Part shown: positions 49,383 through 58,398 of the stretch, in pieces
Layout of the letters: every line of letters starts with the position of its first letter
Numbering within the stretch: position 1 is the first letter of the stretch
NCBI GenBank assembly: GCA_045660865.1
Contig: JAZREP010000011.1
Coordinates: 1-64,000, forward strand
From: CAZRRV01 sp045660865
Lineage (GTDB): Bacteria; Bacillota; Clostridia; Oscillospirales; Acutalibacteraceae
DNA: 64,000 nucleotides
Direction: 5' to 3'
Notes under the pieces: model-generated
Database searches by the model: none
Seen by the model: the letters and a program-made list of their open reading frames with translations, nothing else
Told to the model about the DNA's origin: nothing
Position numbers and translations under genes: made by a program

Positions 49383-50601
49383 CAAAAATTTTATTACGAT
49401 AGCAATTGTTTTTGCTGTTTTGTTTGTATTGTCAAAAAAATCTTGCTCAGATTTTGGCATTAAGCCAAAAGATACTTCAATAGAAAAAGGTTCTATTGGC
49501 TATACAAGTGATATAGAAATACGTTATCAATATTCCTGCCTAACTGAAAAGGAACAGGAAATTTATGATTTGTTTCTTACTGCAATGTCTAATGGTGATA
49601 GGGGAGTTAATCTCAACTATTATAAAGTTTCAAAAGAAACTTGCAAAAAAGTTTTTCAAGCAGTTATATATGACAATCCTGACCTTTTTTGGGTCACTAA
49701 AAAATATTCAACTCTCGCTAGTGAAAACACAATCAATGCTTTATATTTTAAGTATTTTGATGGCTCAGTTTTTGATGATTTTAATGTTGAAACCTATAAT
49801 GAAATCGAGTATAAATCGAAAGCAGACCAAGATAAGATTAAGGAACGTATAAATAAATTTAAGCAAGCAGTTGTTTCGGTTAGAAATAATGTTGCTAATT
49901 TAACCGCCTATGAAACCGAAATATATTTTCATAATTACTTAACAAAAACAATCACATACAACCACGATGCTGCAAAGACAACAGATATAGACCTTAATTT
50001 CTTAAAAGCAAAGTATTATGATGCTTTTAACTCTTATGGTGCAATAGTAAACGGTTCGGCTGTTTGTGAGGGTTATGCGGAATTGTTTCAATATTTGTGC
50101 TTGTTATCCAATATAAACTGTACTCAAATAATCGGTACATATGAAGGTGGCGCACATGCGTGGAACGCTGTATGGCTTTCGGATAGCTGGTATTTTGTGG
50201 ATGTAACATTTGATGATTTGGATTCTGAAGAAGTAGCCTGTGTTTATGATTACTTAAATATCGACTTTGAAACATTAAATAAAACACACAAAATAGATGA
50301 AACGTTTTTAAGTGTTCCTGAATGCAATTCAAATAAATTAAATTATTGCAAAAATGATCTTATAAATTATAAGGATAATATGATTACCAAAAATTATCCG
50401 GAGTTGATTGCTAAAGAAATTAAAAGCGGAAAAAATTATATTACAATATATTTCCCTGATTCCGATTATAATTACAATTCGCTTAAGAGATTATTATATA
50501 ATATTAGTCCTTCTTTTAATGAGTGTATTAAAGAAAACGGAAAAAGAATTAGCAAATATTTTACTGTGAACGATAATTATGCTTTTATACTTTTAAAATA
50601 A
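49354..50601 (+). CDS. Exported transglutaminase-like cysteine protease-fold protein
   Basis: The 415-aa protein has a basic N-terminus and one hydrophobic helix (FITIAIVFAVLFVLS) as signal or anchor. A transglutaminase-like core at ~215-300 has the catalytic triad candidates Cys in GSAVCEGYAELFQYLC, His in GGAHAWNAVW and Asp in WYFVDVTFDD. The C-terminal ~110 residues are of unknown fold. Such proteins act as extracytoplasmic peptidases or cross-linkers. The start is uncertain: ATG 49354 lacks a clear ribosome site, and TTG 49369, nine bases after a GAGG, is an alternative. It is much more AT-rich than its neighbours. Confidence 0.8.
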   Translation: MRLKKLRSFSKNFITIAIVFAVLFVLSKKSCSDFGIKPKDTSIEKGSIGYTSDIEIRYQYSCLTEKEQEIYDLFLTAMSNGDRGVNLNYYKVSKETCKKVFQAVIYDNPDLFWVTKKYSTLASENTINALYFKYFDGSVFDDFNVETYNEIEYKSKADQDKIKERINKFKQAVVSVRNNVANLTAYETEIYFHNYLTKTITYNHDAAKTTDIDLNFLKAKYYDAFNSYGAIVNGSAVCEGYAELFQYLCLLSNINCTQIIGTYEGGAHAWNAVWLSDSWYFVDVTFDDLDSEEVACVYDYLNIDFETLNKTHKIDETFLSVPECNSNKLNYCKNDLINYKDNMITKNYPELIAKEIKSGKNYITIYFPDSDYNYNSLKRLLYNISPSFNECIKENGKRISKYFTVNDNYAFILLK

Positions 50602-50616
50602 CAAAGAGGTGTAAAA

Positions 50617-52647
50617 TTGGGCTTAAAAAAATGGGTCTTTCGTACAAATGATAAAGAGTTAGCAAAAGAAATTGCGGGTGAATGTGACATTGACCCGGTT
50701 GTTGCCATGCTCTCTGTCGCAAGAGGTTATACTGACCCATGGCAGATTGAAGAACTATTGTCTGATGAAATTATATTAAATGACCCTGCATCTCTTACAG
50801 ATATTTCTATTGCGGCAGAGCGTGTAAGAACAGCCATTGAATCTAAAGAGAAAATCCTTATTTTCGGTGACTATGACTGTGATGGAGTTAGTGCAACCGT
50901 TCTGCTTTATGAGTACCTTTCAAAGAAAAATGCGGACGTAGTTTACGCCATTCCAAGACGTGATTTAGACGGATATGGTTTAAACTCTGCTGCTGTTGAA
51001 AAATATGCCGAAGAAGGCGTTTCGTTGATAATAACAGTAGATAACGGCATTAGTTCCTTTGATGAGGTTGAAATTGCTAATCAACATAATATTGATGTAA
51101 TTGTTACTGACCACCATTTGCCGAAAGATGAACTGCCAAACGCTTACTGTGTAGTTGACCCTCATAGAGAAGACGATTACTCAGAATTTAAGTTTTTATC
51201 CGGAGTTGGCGTTGCTTTTAAGCTTGTTTGCGCTATTGAAGGCGCACCGCAGGAGGAATTACTGCCTTATTGTGCCGACCTTGTTATGCTCGGCACAATT
51301 GCAGATATTGTTCCTCTTTTAAATGAAAACCGTTCCTTTGTTAAGTACGGTCTTGCTTTGTTGAATAATCCTATCAGACCTGGAATAAAAGCATTGATTG
51401 ATATTTGCGGTCTGCGTGAAAAACCGATAACAGCATCATCAGTTGCTTTTGCTTTAACTCCACGCATCAATGCGGCGGGTAGAATGTGTGATGCCGATAT
51501 TGCGGCAAGGCTTTTATTAAGCAATCATTTCAATACAGCCTATTCTCTTGCAAAAGAGCTCAATGAATATAATTATGAGCGCCAAGAAGCCGAGCAGACA
51601 ATTGTGCGTGAAGCTTGCAAGCAAATTGAGCAAGAAAACCTTGCTGATGATTTTGTCTTGGTACTGTATGGTTCAGGTTGGCATTGCGGTGTAGTTGGAA
51701 TTGCAGCTGCACGCATTGCCGAAAGATACGGAAAGCCTTGTATTCTTTTCTCGGTTGACGGCGACACAGCCACAGGCTCAGGCCGTAGTTTACCGGGCTT
51801 TGACCTTTTTGCGGCTTTGCAAAATACATCAGAACACTTGAATCGCTTTGGCGGTCACGAACAGGCGGCAGGTGCGGCTATTTCGGTTGATAATATTGAG
51901 CGTTTTCGTGTGGCAATAAACGATTATGCACGCAAATCAGAGCCTGTCTGTCAAAGAATTGAGATAGATTGCAAACTTAATCCTACGGCACTTTCGGTTG
52001 ATTTCGTTAATGCTTTTTCCCAGCTAGAACCTTTTGGAGCAGGGAACAGTCAGCCGATTTTCGCATTGTGCGATTTTAATATCCTTCGTATTGATATGGT
52101 TGGAAAAGACAAACAACATATGCGCATTACCGCCAAAAAGGATAATTCCACATTGCATTTAATTGCCTTTTCCTCATCACCCGGACAATACGGCATATCG
52201 GTTGGAGATACGGTTGATTTTGCGGTCAATTTGTCGGCCCAAGAATTCAACGGTAAAGAAACGCTAAATATAGTTGTTAAGGATATACGTCTTTCAGGCA
52301 GGCAGGAGAATGAGTTTTTCGGCAGTCTTTTCAACTATCGTAATTTCAAGTGTAAACTAAGTAATGTTGATTACAATTCGTTATATCCTACACGTGACGA
52401 TTTTATTGCTGTTTTCCGCTTTGTTAAGCAGTACGGTGAAATCACATTAAAGGGGTTGCAAAACAAATTTTGTGCGCAACTATCCGCCGATAAGGTTGCA
52501 GTTATTGTTGATTGCCTTAGTGAACTTTCAGTTTTCGAACTAAATGCCGATAACGGAGAATTGTGGATAAAAGCATCAAATAACTCGGTTAAAGTCGAAC
52601 TTGAAAATTCAAAAATTTTACATACAATTTTAAAGAAAAGAGCATAG
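50617..52647 (+). CDS. recJ: Single-stranded-DNA-specific exonuclease RecJ
   Basis: The 5'-3' ssDNA exonuclease of recombination and mismatch repair. The 676-aa protein has DHH-superfamily motifs GDYDCDGVSAT (84-94), DNG (141-143), TDHHLP (163-168), and the DHHA1 part with RSLPGFDLF and FGGHEQAAGA. An OB fold follows (~460-560), and then a ~110-residue C-terminal extension. It starts at TTG 50617 after AGAGGTG and lies 2 bases before relA. Confidence 0.95.
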   Translation: MGLKKWVFRTNDKELAKEIAGECDIDPVVAMLSVARGYTDPWQIEELLSDEIILNDPASLTDISIAAERVRTAIESKEKILIFGDYDCDGVSATVLLYEYLSKKNADVVYAIPRRDLDGYGLNSAAVEKYAEEGVSLIITVDNGISSFDEVEIANQHNIDVIVTDHHLPKDELPNAYCVVDPHREDDYSEFKFLSGVGVAFKLVCAIEGAPQEELLPYCADLVMLGTIADIVPLLNENRSFVKYGLALLNNPIRPGIKALIDICGLREKPITASSVAFALTPRINAAGRMCDADIAARLLLSNHFNTAYSLAKELNEYNYERQEAEQTIVREACKQIEQENLADDFVLVLYGSGWHCGVVGIAAARIAERYGKPCILFSVDGDTATGSGRSLPGFDLFAALQNTSEHLNRFGGHEQAAGAAISVDNIERFRVAINDYARKSEPVCQRIEIDCKLNPTALSVDFVNAFSQLEPFGAGNSQPIFALCDFNILRIDMVGKDKQHMRITAKKDNSTLHLIAFSSSPGQYGISVGDTVDFAVNLSAQEFNGKETLNIVVKDIRLSGRQENEFFGSLFNYRNFKCKLSNVDYNSLYPTRDDFIAVFRFVKQYGEITLKGLQNKFCAQLSADKVAVIVDCLSELSVFELNADNGELWIKASNNSVKVELENSKILHTILKKRA

Positions 52648-52649
52648 AA

Positions 52650-54836
52650 ATGGCAACTGAAACATTTACTTATGAAAATTTAAAAGCGTTTTTAGAGGAG
52701 CAAAACGGCCAATACGATTTTGCTATGATTGAACGCGCCTATAATCTGTGCTATGAATCTCACAAGAATCAAAAACGTGCATCAGGTGAACCTTACTTCA
52801 TTCATCCGTACTCAGTAACAAAAATCATTGTTTCAATGGGTATGGATTCGGAATCTATATGCGCAGGATTGTTGCACGATGTTGTTGAAGATACAGAAGT
52901 TACATTAGCTGATATTGAAAAGCAGTTTAATAAAAATGTTGCACTATTGGTCGATGGTGTTACAAAGCTTGGTAAAATTTCTATTCCCACAGAGCAACAG
53001 CAATCGGAAAATATCCGTAAAATGCTTATAGCTATGTCTGAGGATATCCGTGTAATTATTATCAAGCTTGCTGACCGTTTGCACAATATGCGTACGCTTG
53101 ATTATTTGCCGGACCAAAAACAGCGTGACATTTCACTTGAAACCATAGAGGTTTACGCACCTATTGCGCATAGACTCGGTATCCGTGCCGTTAAGGAAGA
53201 ACTTGAAGATTTGGCAATTAAACATCTTGACCCAATTGCATACGGAGAGGTTGTTGAATTGCTTGGAACCCGTCAAATACACAGAGACGAGTTTCTTCAT
53301 CGCATTCAAGACAAAATTCGTGAGCGAGTTTCTGAGTATGTGTCGGGGATTCACGTTGAGGGCCGTATCAAATCAATTCACGGAATATACAGAAAAATGT
53401 ATGTTCAAAACAGAGCTTTTGATGAAATTTATGATGTATATGCAGTGCGTGTAATTACCGATAGTATTGCAAACTGTTATAATATACTTGGCGTTATACA
53501 CGATTTGTTTAGACCTATTCCCAATAGATTTAAAGATTATATTTCTACACCTAAGCCAAATATGTACCAGTCGTTGCATACTACTGTTATTGACCGAGAG
53601 GGAATACCTTTTGAGGTGCAAATTCGTACTTGGGATATGCACCATACAGCGGAATACGGAATTGCTGCGCACTGGAAATATAAAGCAGGCATTGCTAAAA
53701 ATGATATCCGTATGGAAGAACGCCTTAATTGGATTAGGCAAATTATCGAATCGCAAAAAGAAGCTGATGCCGCTGACGATATTGTGCAGACTATTAAAAC
53801 AGACCTTTCACAAGAGGATGTTTTTGCCGTTACACCAAAAGGCGATGTAATAAATCTGCCTGCAGGCGCTACAGTAATAGACTTTGCTTATGCTGTGCAT
53901 ACACAGGTCGGTAATAAAATGACCGGCGCCAAGGTTGACGGACGTATTGTGCCATTCAACTATGAAATTAAGACCGGCGAAATTATAGAGGTTTTGACAA
54001 CTTCTTCACCAACTCAAGGACCCAGCCGTGACTGGCTTAACATAGCAAAGAGCAGCCAGACAAGGAGCAAAATTCGTTCCTGGTTTAAAAAGGAACGCCG
54101 TACAGAAAATATTGCTACCGGTAAGGCTGAACTTGAGCGTGAAATTTCCCGCAATGCTATTCGCTTGCCTGAAGAAGAAATGCTTAAGTTTATAGAGGAT
54201 ACAGCGCGCAGGCAAAAGTGCGCCTCGGTTGATGATTTTTATGCGGCAATAGGTTACGGCGGTATTTCGCTTTCCAGAATAATGCCACATATTAAAGATG
54301 AGTATACAAAGCTACTCAAATCATTAAAACCGGCAAGCCTGGATGACCTGTTAAAGCCTGCTCAAAAGCGTACAAAATCGCACGATGGTATTGTTGTTGA
54401 AGGTATTGATAACTGCTTAATCAAGCTGTCAAAATGCTGCACACCGCTTCCTGGCGATGAAATAATCGGCTTTATTACTCGTGGACACGGCGTTTCAATC
54501 CATAAAAGAGATTGCAATAATGTTCCTAAAAATATTGCCGACAGTGAAGAGCCGGAGCGTTGGGTTACCGCTTATTGGGATGATATTAAAAATGAGACCT
54601 TCAATGCTTCCTTACAAATACTGGCTATTGACCGCCCTGGTGTATTTGCAAATATAACTATGACAATATCAAACCTTCATGTAGCCTTACATTCAATAAG
54701 TGGTAAGGAAACTAAGGATGGAAATTGTCTTGTTAATATGACTGTTAGTGTTGAAAGCGTTGAGCATTTGAAAAGTATATTTGCAAAGATTGAAAAGGTG
54801 CCGGGTGTCATTAGTATTGAAAGGACGAATGCATAA
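52650..54836 (+). CDS. relA: Bifunctional (p)ppGpp synthetase/hydrolase (Rel)
   Basis: The 728-aa long RelA/SpoT homologue makes and degrades (p)ppGpp in the stringent response. It has an HD hydrolase domain at ~48-150 with His76-Asp77 in LLHDVVEDTEV, a synthetase domain at ~230-345 (GRIKSIHGIYRKM, KDYISTPKPNMYQSLHT), TGS (~385-445, VFAVTPKGDVINLPAGATVIDFAYAVHT), a zinc-finger/conserved-Cys region (LSKCCTPLPGDEIIGF), and a C-terminal ACT domain. The intact HD residues argue for a bifunctional enzyme. It overlaps dtd by one base. Confidence 0.96.
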   Translation: MATETFTYENLKAFLEEQNGQYDFAMIERAYNLCYESHKNQKRASGEPYFIHPYSVTKIIVSMGMDSESICAGLLHDVVEDTEVTLADIEKQFNKNVALLVDGVTKLGKISIPTEQQQSENIRKMLIAMSEDIRVIIIKLADRLHNMRTLDYLPDQKQRDISLETIEVYAPIAHRLGIRAVKEELEDLAIKHLDPIAYGEVVELLGTRQIHRDEFLHRIQDKIRERVSEYVSGIHVEGRIKSIHGIYRKMYVQNRAFDEIYDVYAVRVITDSIANCYNILGVIHDLFRPIPNRFKDYISTPKPNMYQSLHTTVIDREGIPFEVQIRTWDMHHTAEYGIAAHWKYKAGIAKNDIRMEERLNWIRQIIESQKEADAADDIVQTIKTDLSQEDVFAVTPKGDVINLPAGATVIDFAYAVHTQVGNKMTGAKVDGRIVPFNYEIKTGEIIEVLTTSSPTQGPSRDWLNIAKSSQTRSKIRSWFKKERRTENIATGKAELEREISRNAIRLPEEEMLKFIEDTARRQKCASVDDFYAAIGYGGISLSRIMPHIKDEYTKLLKSLKPASLDDLLKPAQKRTKSHDGIVVEGIDNCLIKLSKCCTPLPGDEIIGFITRGHGVSIHKRDCNNVPKNIADSEEPERWVTAYWDDIKNETFNASLQILAIDRPGVFANITMTISNLHVALHSISGKETKDGNCLVNMTVSVESVEHLKSIFAKIEKVPGVISIERTNA

Positions 54837-55288
54837 TGATAGCTGTTGTTCAAAGAGTTAATAACGCCTCGGTTTCGGTTGAGGGCGAGGTTGTCGGCGC
54901 AACCGGGAATGGTTTGCAGATTTTACTTGGCGTTTTTAATGACGACACAGATTTTGATGTTGAAATCTTGGCACGAAAGGTTGCAAATTTGCGCATTTTT
55001 TGTGACGAAAATGACAAGATGAATCTTTCTGTACTTGATACAGAAGGGGAAATCCTTGTTGTGTCAAACTTTACCTTGTGTGCTGACACTAAAAAAGGTA
55101 ACCGCCCGTCATTTTCCAACGCAAAATCACCTGATATTGCAGATGAAATGTATCAACGCTTTGTAAAGGCTTTGCTTGAAAACGGCGTAAAAACGGTAAA
55201 AACAGGTGTTTTTGGTGCCGAAATGCAGGTGGATATGTCCTGCAACGGCCCGGTTACCATACTTTTAAATACAACCATTTGGAGATAA
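54836..55288 (+). CDS. dtd: D-aminoacyl-tRNA deacylase
   Basis: Hydrolyses D-amino acids from mischarged tRNA. The 150-aa protein starts MIAVVQRVNNASVSVEGEVVG in pieces typical of Dtd, and has the SNFTLCADTKKGNRPSF (SQ.T-like) motif and the C-terminal NGPVTILL cis-Gly-Pro region. The ATGA overlap with relA is common in Firmicutes. Confidence 0.96.
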   Translation: MIAVVQRVNNASVSVEGEVVGATGNGLQILLGVFNDDTDFDVEILARKVANLRIFCDENDKMNLSVLDTEGEILVVSNFTLCADTKKGNRPSFSNAKSPDIADEMYQRFVKALLENGVKTVKTGVFGAEMQVDMSCNGPVTILLNTTIWR

Positions 55289-55292
55289 TTTT

Positions 55293-55928
55293 ATGCAAAT
55301 AAGGCAACTGCCGATAGGTCCGCTTGAAGCTAATTGTTATATAGTTGAGCAGCAAGGTGAAGCGGTAATTATTGACCCCGGTTTCAATGATGAATATTTA
55401 GAAAATTGGGCAAGAGAAAATACCCAAAAGGTAAAATATATTTTGCTTACACATTGTCATTGTGACCACATTTGCGGCGCAGAAAAATTAAGAGAAATAA
55501 CCAATGCGCCCATTTGTATCGGTGAATTTGACTCGCAGGGTTATAATAATGACAGCTTAAACCTGTCTTTAATGATGGGTGGAGCATATCCGTCAATGTC
55601 AGCTTTTTCGCCTCCTGATGTTTTGATTAAAAGTGGGGATACATTGCCGTTTGGAACTGATGAAATTCTTTGCTTACACACACCGGGTCATACCCTTGGC
55701 GGTTTGTGCTATGTTTTGAATGACACAATTTTTACTGGCGACACTTTGTTTATGGATTCAATTGGCAGAACAGATTTTTACGGTGGCAGTTTTAGTGAAT
55801 TGCAAAATTCACTAAAAAAGCTGATAAATTTTGCTGATGATAAAGATTACACTGTTTACAGCGGTCACGGTCCTGCTACAACCATATTTAGGGAAAAACG
55901 GCAGAATCCGTATATGGTGATGCTATGA
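55293..55928 (+). CDS. Metallo-beta-lactamase-fold hydrolase (glyoxalase II-like)
   Basis: The 211-aa MBL-fold enzyme has LTHCHCDHICG (the HxHxDH metal motif), HTPGHTLGGLCY, TGDTLFMDSIGRTD and a final SGHGPATT. It resembles YqgX-type hydroxyacylglutathione hydrolases or related thioester hydrolases. It lies between dtd and hemZ with short spacers (4 bases, then a 4-base overlap), a usual clostridial gene order. Confidence 0.9.
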   Translation: MQIRQLPIGPLEANCYIVEQQGEAVIIDPGFNDEYLENWARENTQKVKYILLTHCHCDHICGAEKLREITNAPICIGEFDSQGYNNDSLNLSLMMGGAYPSMSAFSPPDVLIKSGDTLPFGTDEILCLHTPGHTLGGLCYVLNDTIFTGDTLFMDSIGRTDFYGGSFSELQNSLKKLINFADDKDYTVYSGHGPATTIFREKRQNPYMVML

Positions 55929-57382
55929 TTTTTGCAACAGTAGGACATACCTTTTTATATGAAACTGAAAAACTGGCACGTGCATTTTTCCCGTTTGTTA
56001 AGTTCAGTTTTTCAAATGCACTTTCAAAAACGGAAGATGGCATTTTAACAGTTATTGATGAAGCAACTGCTATTGCTCGGCTGCAAATCAACGGTAATTG
56101 TTATGAAGAAAGAAAACCTTGCCCAAATGAATTGAGCGATAAAGACAAAGAACTGATTTTAGCCACCGCTTTATATGCCGTTCTTTGCGACTTTGCAGGC
56201 TATAAGCAACCTTGGGGTATACTTACTGGTGTTCGCCCTGCAAAACTCTTTTCACGCTTATTAAAGGACAATGGAAGGGAAGATGCGGAGCGCTATTTTA
56301 AAGAAGCGCTGATGGTTGACCCTCAAAAAATTTCACTTTGTGCCGCTTGCGCTGTAAGTGAAGAAAAGATTGTAGCTCGTTCTAAACGAAACTCATTTAG
56401 TTTATATGTTTCAATACCGTTTTGCCCAAGCCGATGTGCTTATTGTTCCTTCGTTTCACATTCGGTTGACAAAGCCTCGGCACTTATACCTCAATATTTG
56501 GAATTGCTTATAGAGGAACTGCGTATTACGGCTCAAAAAGCCAAGGAATTAAAACTGTCGTTGTCTACAGTTTATATTGGCGGTGGCACACCGTCTGTAC
56601 TAACGGCAGAGCAAATTCGCCTTATATTAAGTGAAATTCAAAATGATTTCGACCTTAGTGAGTGTGAAGAATTTACTTTTGAAGCAGGACGCCCTGAAAC
56701 AATAACCAAGGACAAGCTGTTAGCGCTTAAAGAGTTTGGAGTTTCACGTATAAGTATCAACCCACAGACTTTTCACGATAAGACGTTGCAGGCAATTGGC
56801 CGTAAGCATACCGTTACTGATATTTACAATGCTTACGAGTTGGCAACATCTTGTGGCATAGAACATATCAATATGGATTTGATTGCGGGTCTTGCTAACG
56901 AGCAGCTTGATGATTTTGCAATCTCTTTAAATTCCGCAATTGAACTTAAACCGCAGAGCATAACGGTACATACACTCTCTATGAAGCGTGCCTCTGATTT
57001 GAGTAGAAATCAAGATTTTTCTTATTTTGAACAGGGCAAAACCGTAAAACAAATGGTGGATTGTGCTCGTACCGGTTTGGCAACTGCCAACTATTTGCCA
57101 TACTATATGTATAGGCAGAGTAAAACCATTGGCAATTTAGAAAATGTAGGTTATTCAAAGCCGGGTTATGATGGACTTTACAACGTTTATATAATGGACG
57201 AAACCCACACAATTTTAGCTTGTGGTGCTTCGGGAGTAACAAAACTAAAGGTGCCGGGTGAAAATATCATTGAACGGGTATCTAATTTTAAATATCCGTA
57301 TGAGTATATAAACCGTTTTTCTGAAATTGTAAACCGCAAGGATGAAATCAAGCGGTTTTATGAAAAATATAATATAATTTAA
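55925..57382 (+). CDS. hemZ: Radical-SAM coproporphyrinogen dehydrogenase-like protein HemZ
   Basis: The 485-aa HemN-related protein of the HemZ group has a ~155-residue N-terminal extension with PWGILTGVRPAKL. The radical-SAM core has C167-X3-C171-X2-C174 in PFCPSRCAYCSF, YIGGGTPSVL, EFTFEAGRPETI and a C-terminal HemN domain (YYMYRQSKTIGNLENVGYSKPG). Many HemZ proteins in anaerobes lacking full heme synthesis have an unclear substrate. It overlaps the MBL gene by 4 bases. Confidence 0.93.
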   Translation: MIFATVGHTFLYETEKLARAFFPFVKFSFSNALSKTEDGILTVIDEATAIARLQINGNCYEERKPCPNELSDKDKELILATALYAVLCDFAGYKQPWGILTGVRPAKLFSRLLKDNGREDAERYFKEALMVDPQKISLCAACAVSEEKIVARSKRNSFSLYVSIPFCPSRCAYCSFVSHSVDKASALIPQYLELLIEELRITAQKAKELKLSLSTVYIGGGTPSVLTAEQIRLILSEIQNDFDLSECEEFTFEAGRPETITKDKLLALKEFGVSRISINPQTFHDKTLQAIGRKHTVTDIYNAYELATSCGIEHINMDLIAGLANEQLDDFAISLNSAIELKPQSITVHTLSMKRASDLSRNQDFSYFEQGKTVKQMVDCARTGLATANYLPYYMYRQSKTIGNLENVGYSKPGYDGLYNVYIMDETHTILACGASGVTKLKVPGENIIERVSNFKYPYEYINRFSEIVNRKDEIKRFYEKYNII

Positions 57383-57400
57383 TGCAAAGGAGAAATCACT

Positions 57401-57673
57401 ATGGAATTCGAACAAATTTTATCAAAGACTAAGGATGCTTTAAATATTGCGGGAGAAAAAACCGGAAAATTTGTTAATCAGCAAAAGGTTAAATTTGACC
57501 GTTCTATTGTAAAAAATGAACTTGACAAGCTTTACAGAGATTTAGGTTGTCAATATTTTGAATCCTTACAAGAAGGAAATGAGAAAGAAATTTCCGCTGA
57601 TATTGTTGAGAAAATCAAGAAAAAATTAGCTGAAATTGAAGATTTGAATGAAAAAGTTGAGAATTTAAAATAA
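57401..57673 (+). CDS. Small helical protein of unknown function (90 aa)
   Basis: I do not recognise a named family. Sequence is almost all charged helix: TKDALNIAGEKTGKFVNQQKVK, then NELDKLYRDLGCQYFESLQEG and a heptad-like KIKKKLAEIEDLNEKVENL end, predicting a coiled coil. The pattern (amphipathic N-terminus, LDKLYRDLG, terminal coil) resembles the N-terminal regions of small clostridial zinc-ribbon proteins, but no CxxC pair is present. AAAGGAG precedes the ATG. It lies between hemZ and the nucleosidase gene, 11 bases before the latter. Confidence 0.75.
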   Translation: MEFEQILSKTKDALNIAGEKTGKFVNQQKVKFDRSIVKNELDKLYRDLGCQYFESLQEGNEKEISADIVEKIKKKLAEIEDLNEKVENLK

Positions 57674-57684
57674 GCGGGGACAAA

Positions 57685-58383
57685 ATGGAAAAGGTTTTTA
57701 AAGTAGGATTGATTATTGCCGATGATACAGAATATGCGCCGGTTGCTGATTATCTCAAGCAAAAAGGCGGTAAAGAAATTAGGTTGCTTAACCGTTCGGC
57801 AATAAAATGTTCAATAGTTAAAGACTCACGCTGTCTTGAAATCACAGCTGTTTATTGCGGCATCGGAAAGGTGAACGCAGCTACACTTACCGCATATCTT
57901 GCCGCTACTGAACAGCTGGATTTGGTAGTTAATTGTGGCTTATCAGGAGGTTTGCAAAACCTTAGTGTCGGCGACGTTGTTGTCGGCACAGGTTTTGTTG
58001 AACATGATTTTGACTTAACCGCAATAGGCTACAAGCCGGGCCAAAAGCCGGGTCAGGAATATTTTTATAATGCCAGCAAACAATACACCGAAGATTTTAA
58101 AAGTAAGTATGCTTGCAAAAGCGGTGTAATGGTCAGCGGTGATTGTTTTATCAGTGACGATAAAAAAGCCAAGGCACTTATTGATGAATGGAATGCTGTC
58201 AGTTGTGATATGGAAACCGCTGCAATCGCTTCGGTTTGTCATGATTTTGATATTCCGTTTGTAAGTATTCGCCGAATTTCGGACGGAGCGGATGATTCTG
58301 CCGGCGGCACTTATCAGTCAACTATAATGGACAAGCAAACCTGGATGACACTATCTGTCAAGTGGATAGAATCGCTACTATAA
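57685..58383 (+). CDS. 5'-methylthioadenosine/S-adenosylhomocysteine nucleosidase-like protein
   Basis: The 232-aa PNP/UDP phosphorylase family protein has YCGIGKVNAATLTAYL, VVNCGLSGGLQNLSVGDVVVGT, VSGDCFI, the substrate-binding SCDMETAAIASVC with Met-Glu, and RRISDGADDSAGG with the catalytic Asp. This matches MTA/SAH nucleosidases (mtnN), which recycle the by-products of SAM reactions. Sequence is somewhat divergent at the N-terminus, so another nucleosidase specificity is possible. Confidence 0.85.
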   Translation: MEKVFKVGLIIADDTEYAPVADYLKQKGGKEIRLLNRSAIKCSIVKDSRCLEITAVYCGIGKVNAATLTAYLAATEQLDLVVNCGLSGGLQNLSVGDVVVGTGFVEHDFDLTAIGYKPGQKPGQEYFYNASKQYTEDFKSKYACKSGVMVSGDCFISDDKKAKALIDEWNAVSCDMETAAIASVCHDFDIPFVSIRRISDGADDSAGGTYQSTIMDKQTWMTLSVKWIESLL

Positions 58384-58398
58384 CTACAAGGAGTTAAT

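Noticed and set aside
53133..53850. Several 70-127-codon frames on both strands within relA
   Set aside because: They overlap the strongly conserved synthetase domain, have repetitive hydrophobic/Ile-Leu content typical of out-of-frame translation, and no ribosome sites.
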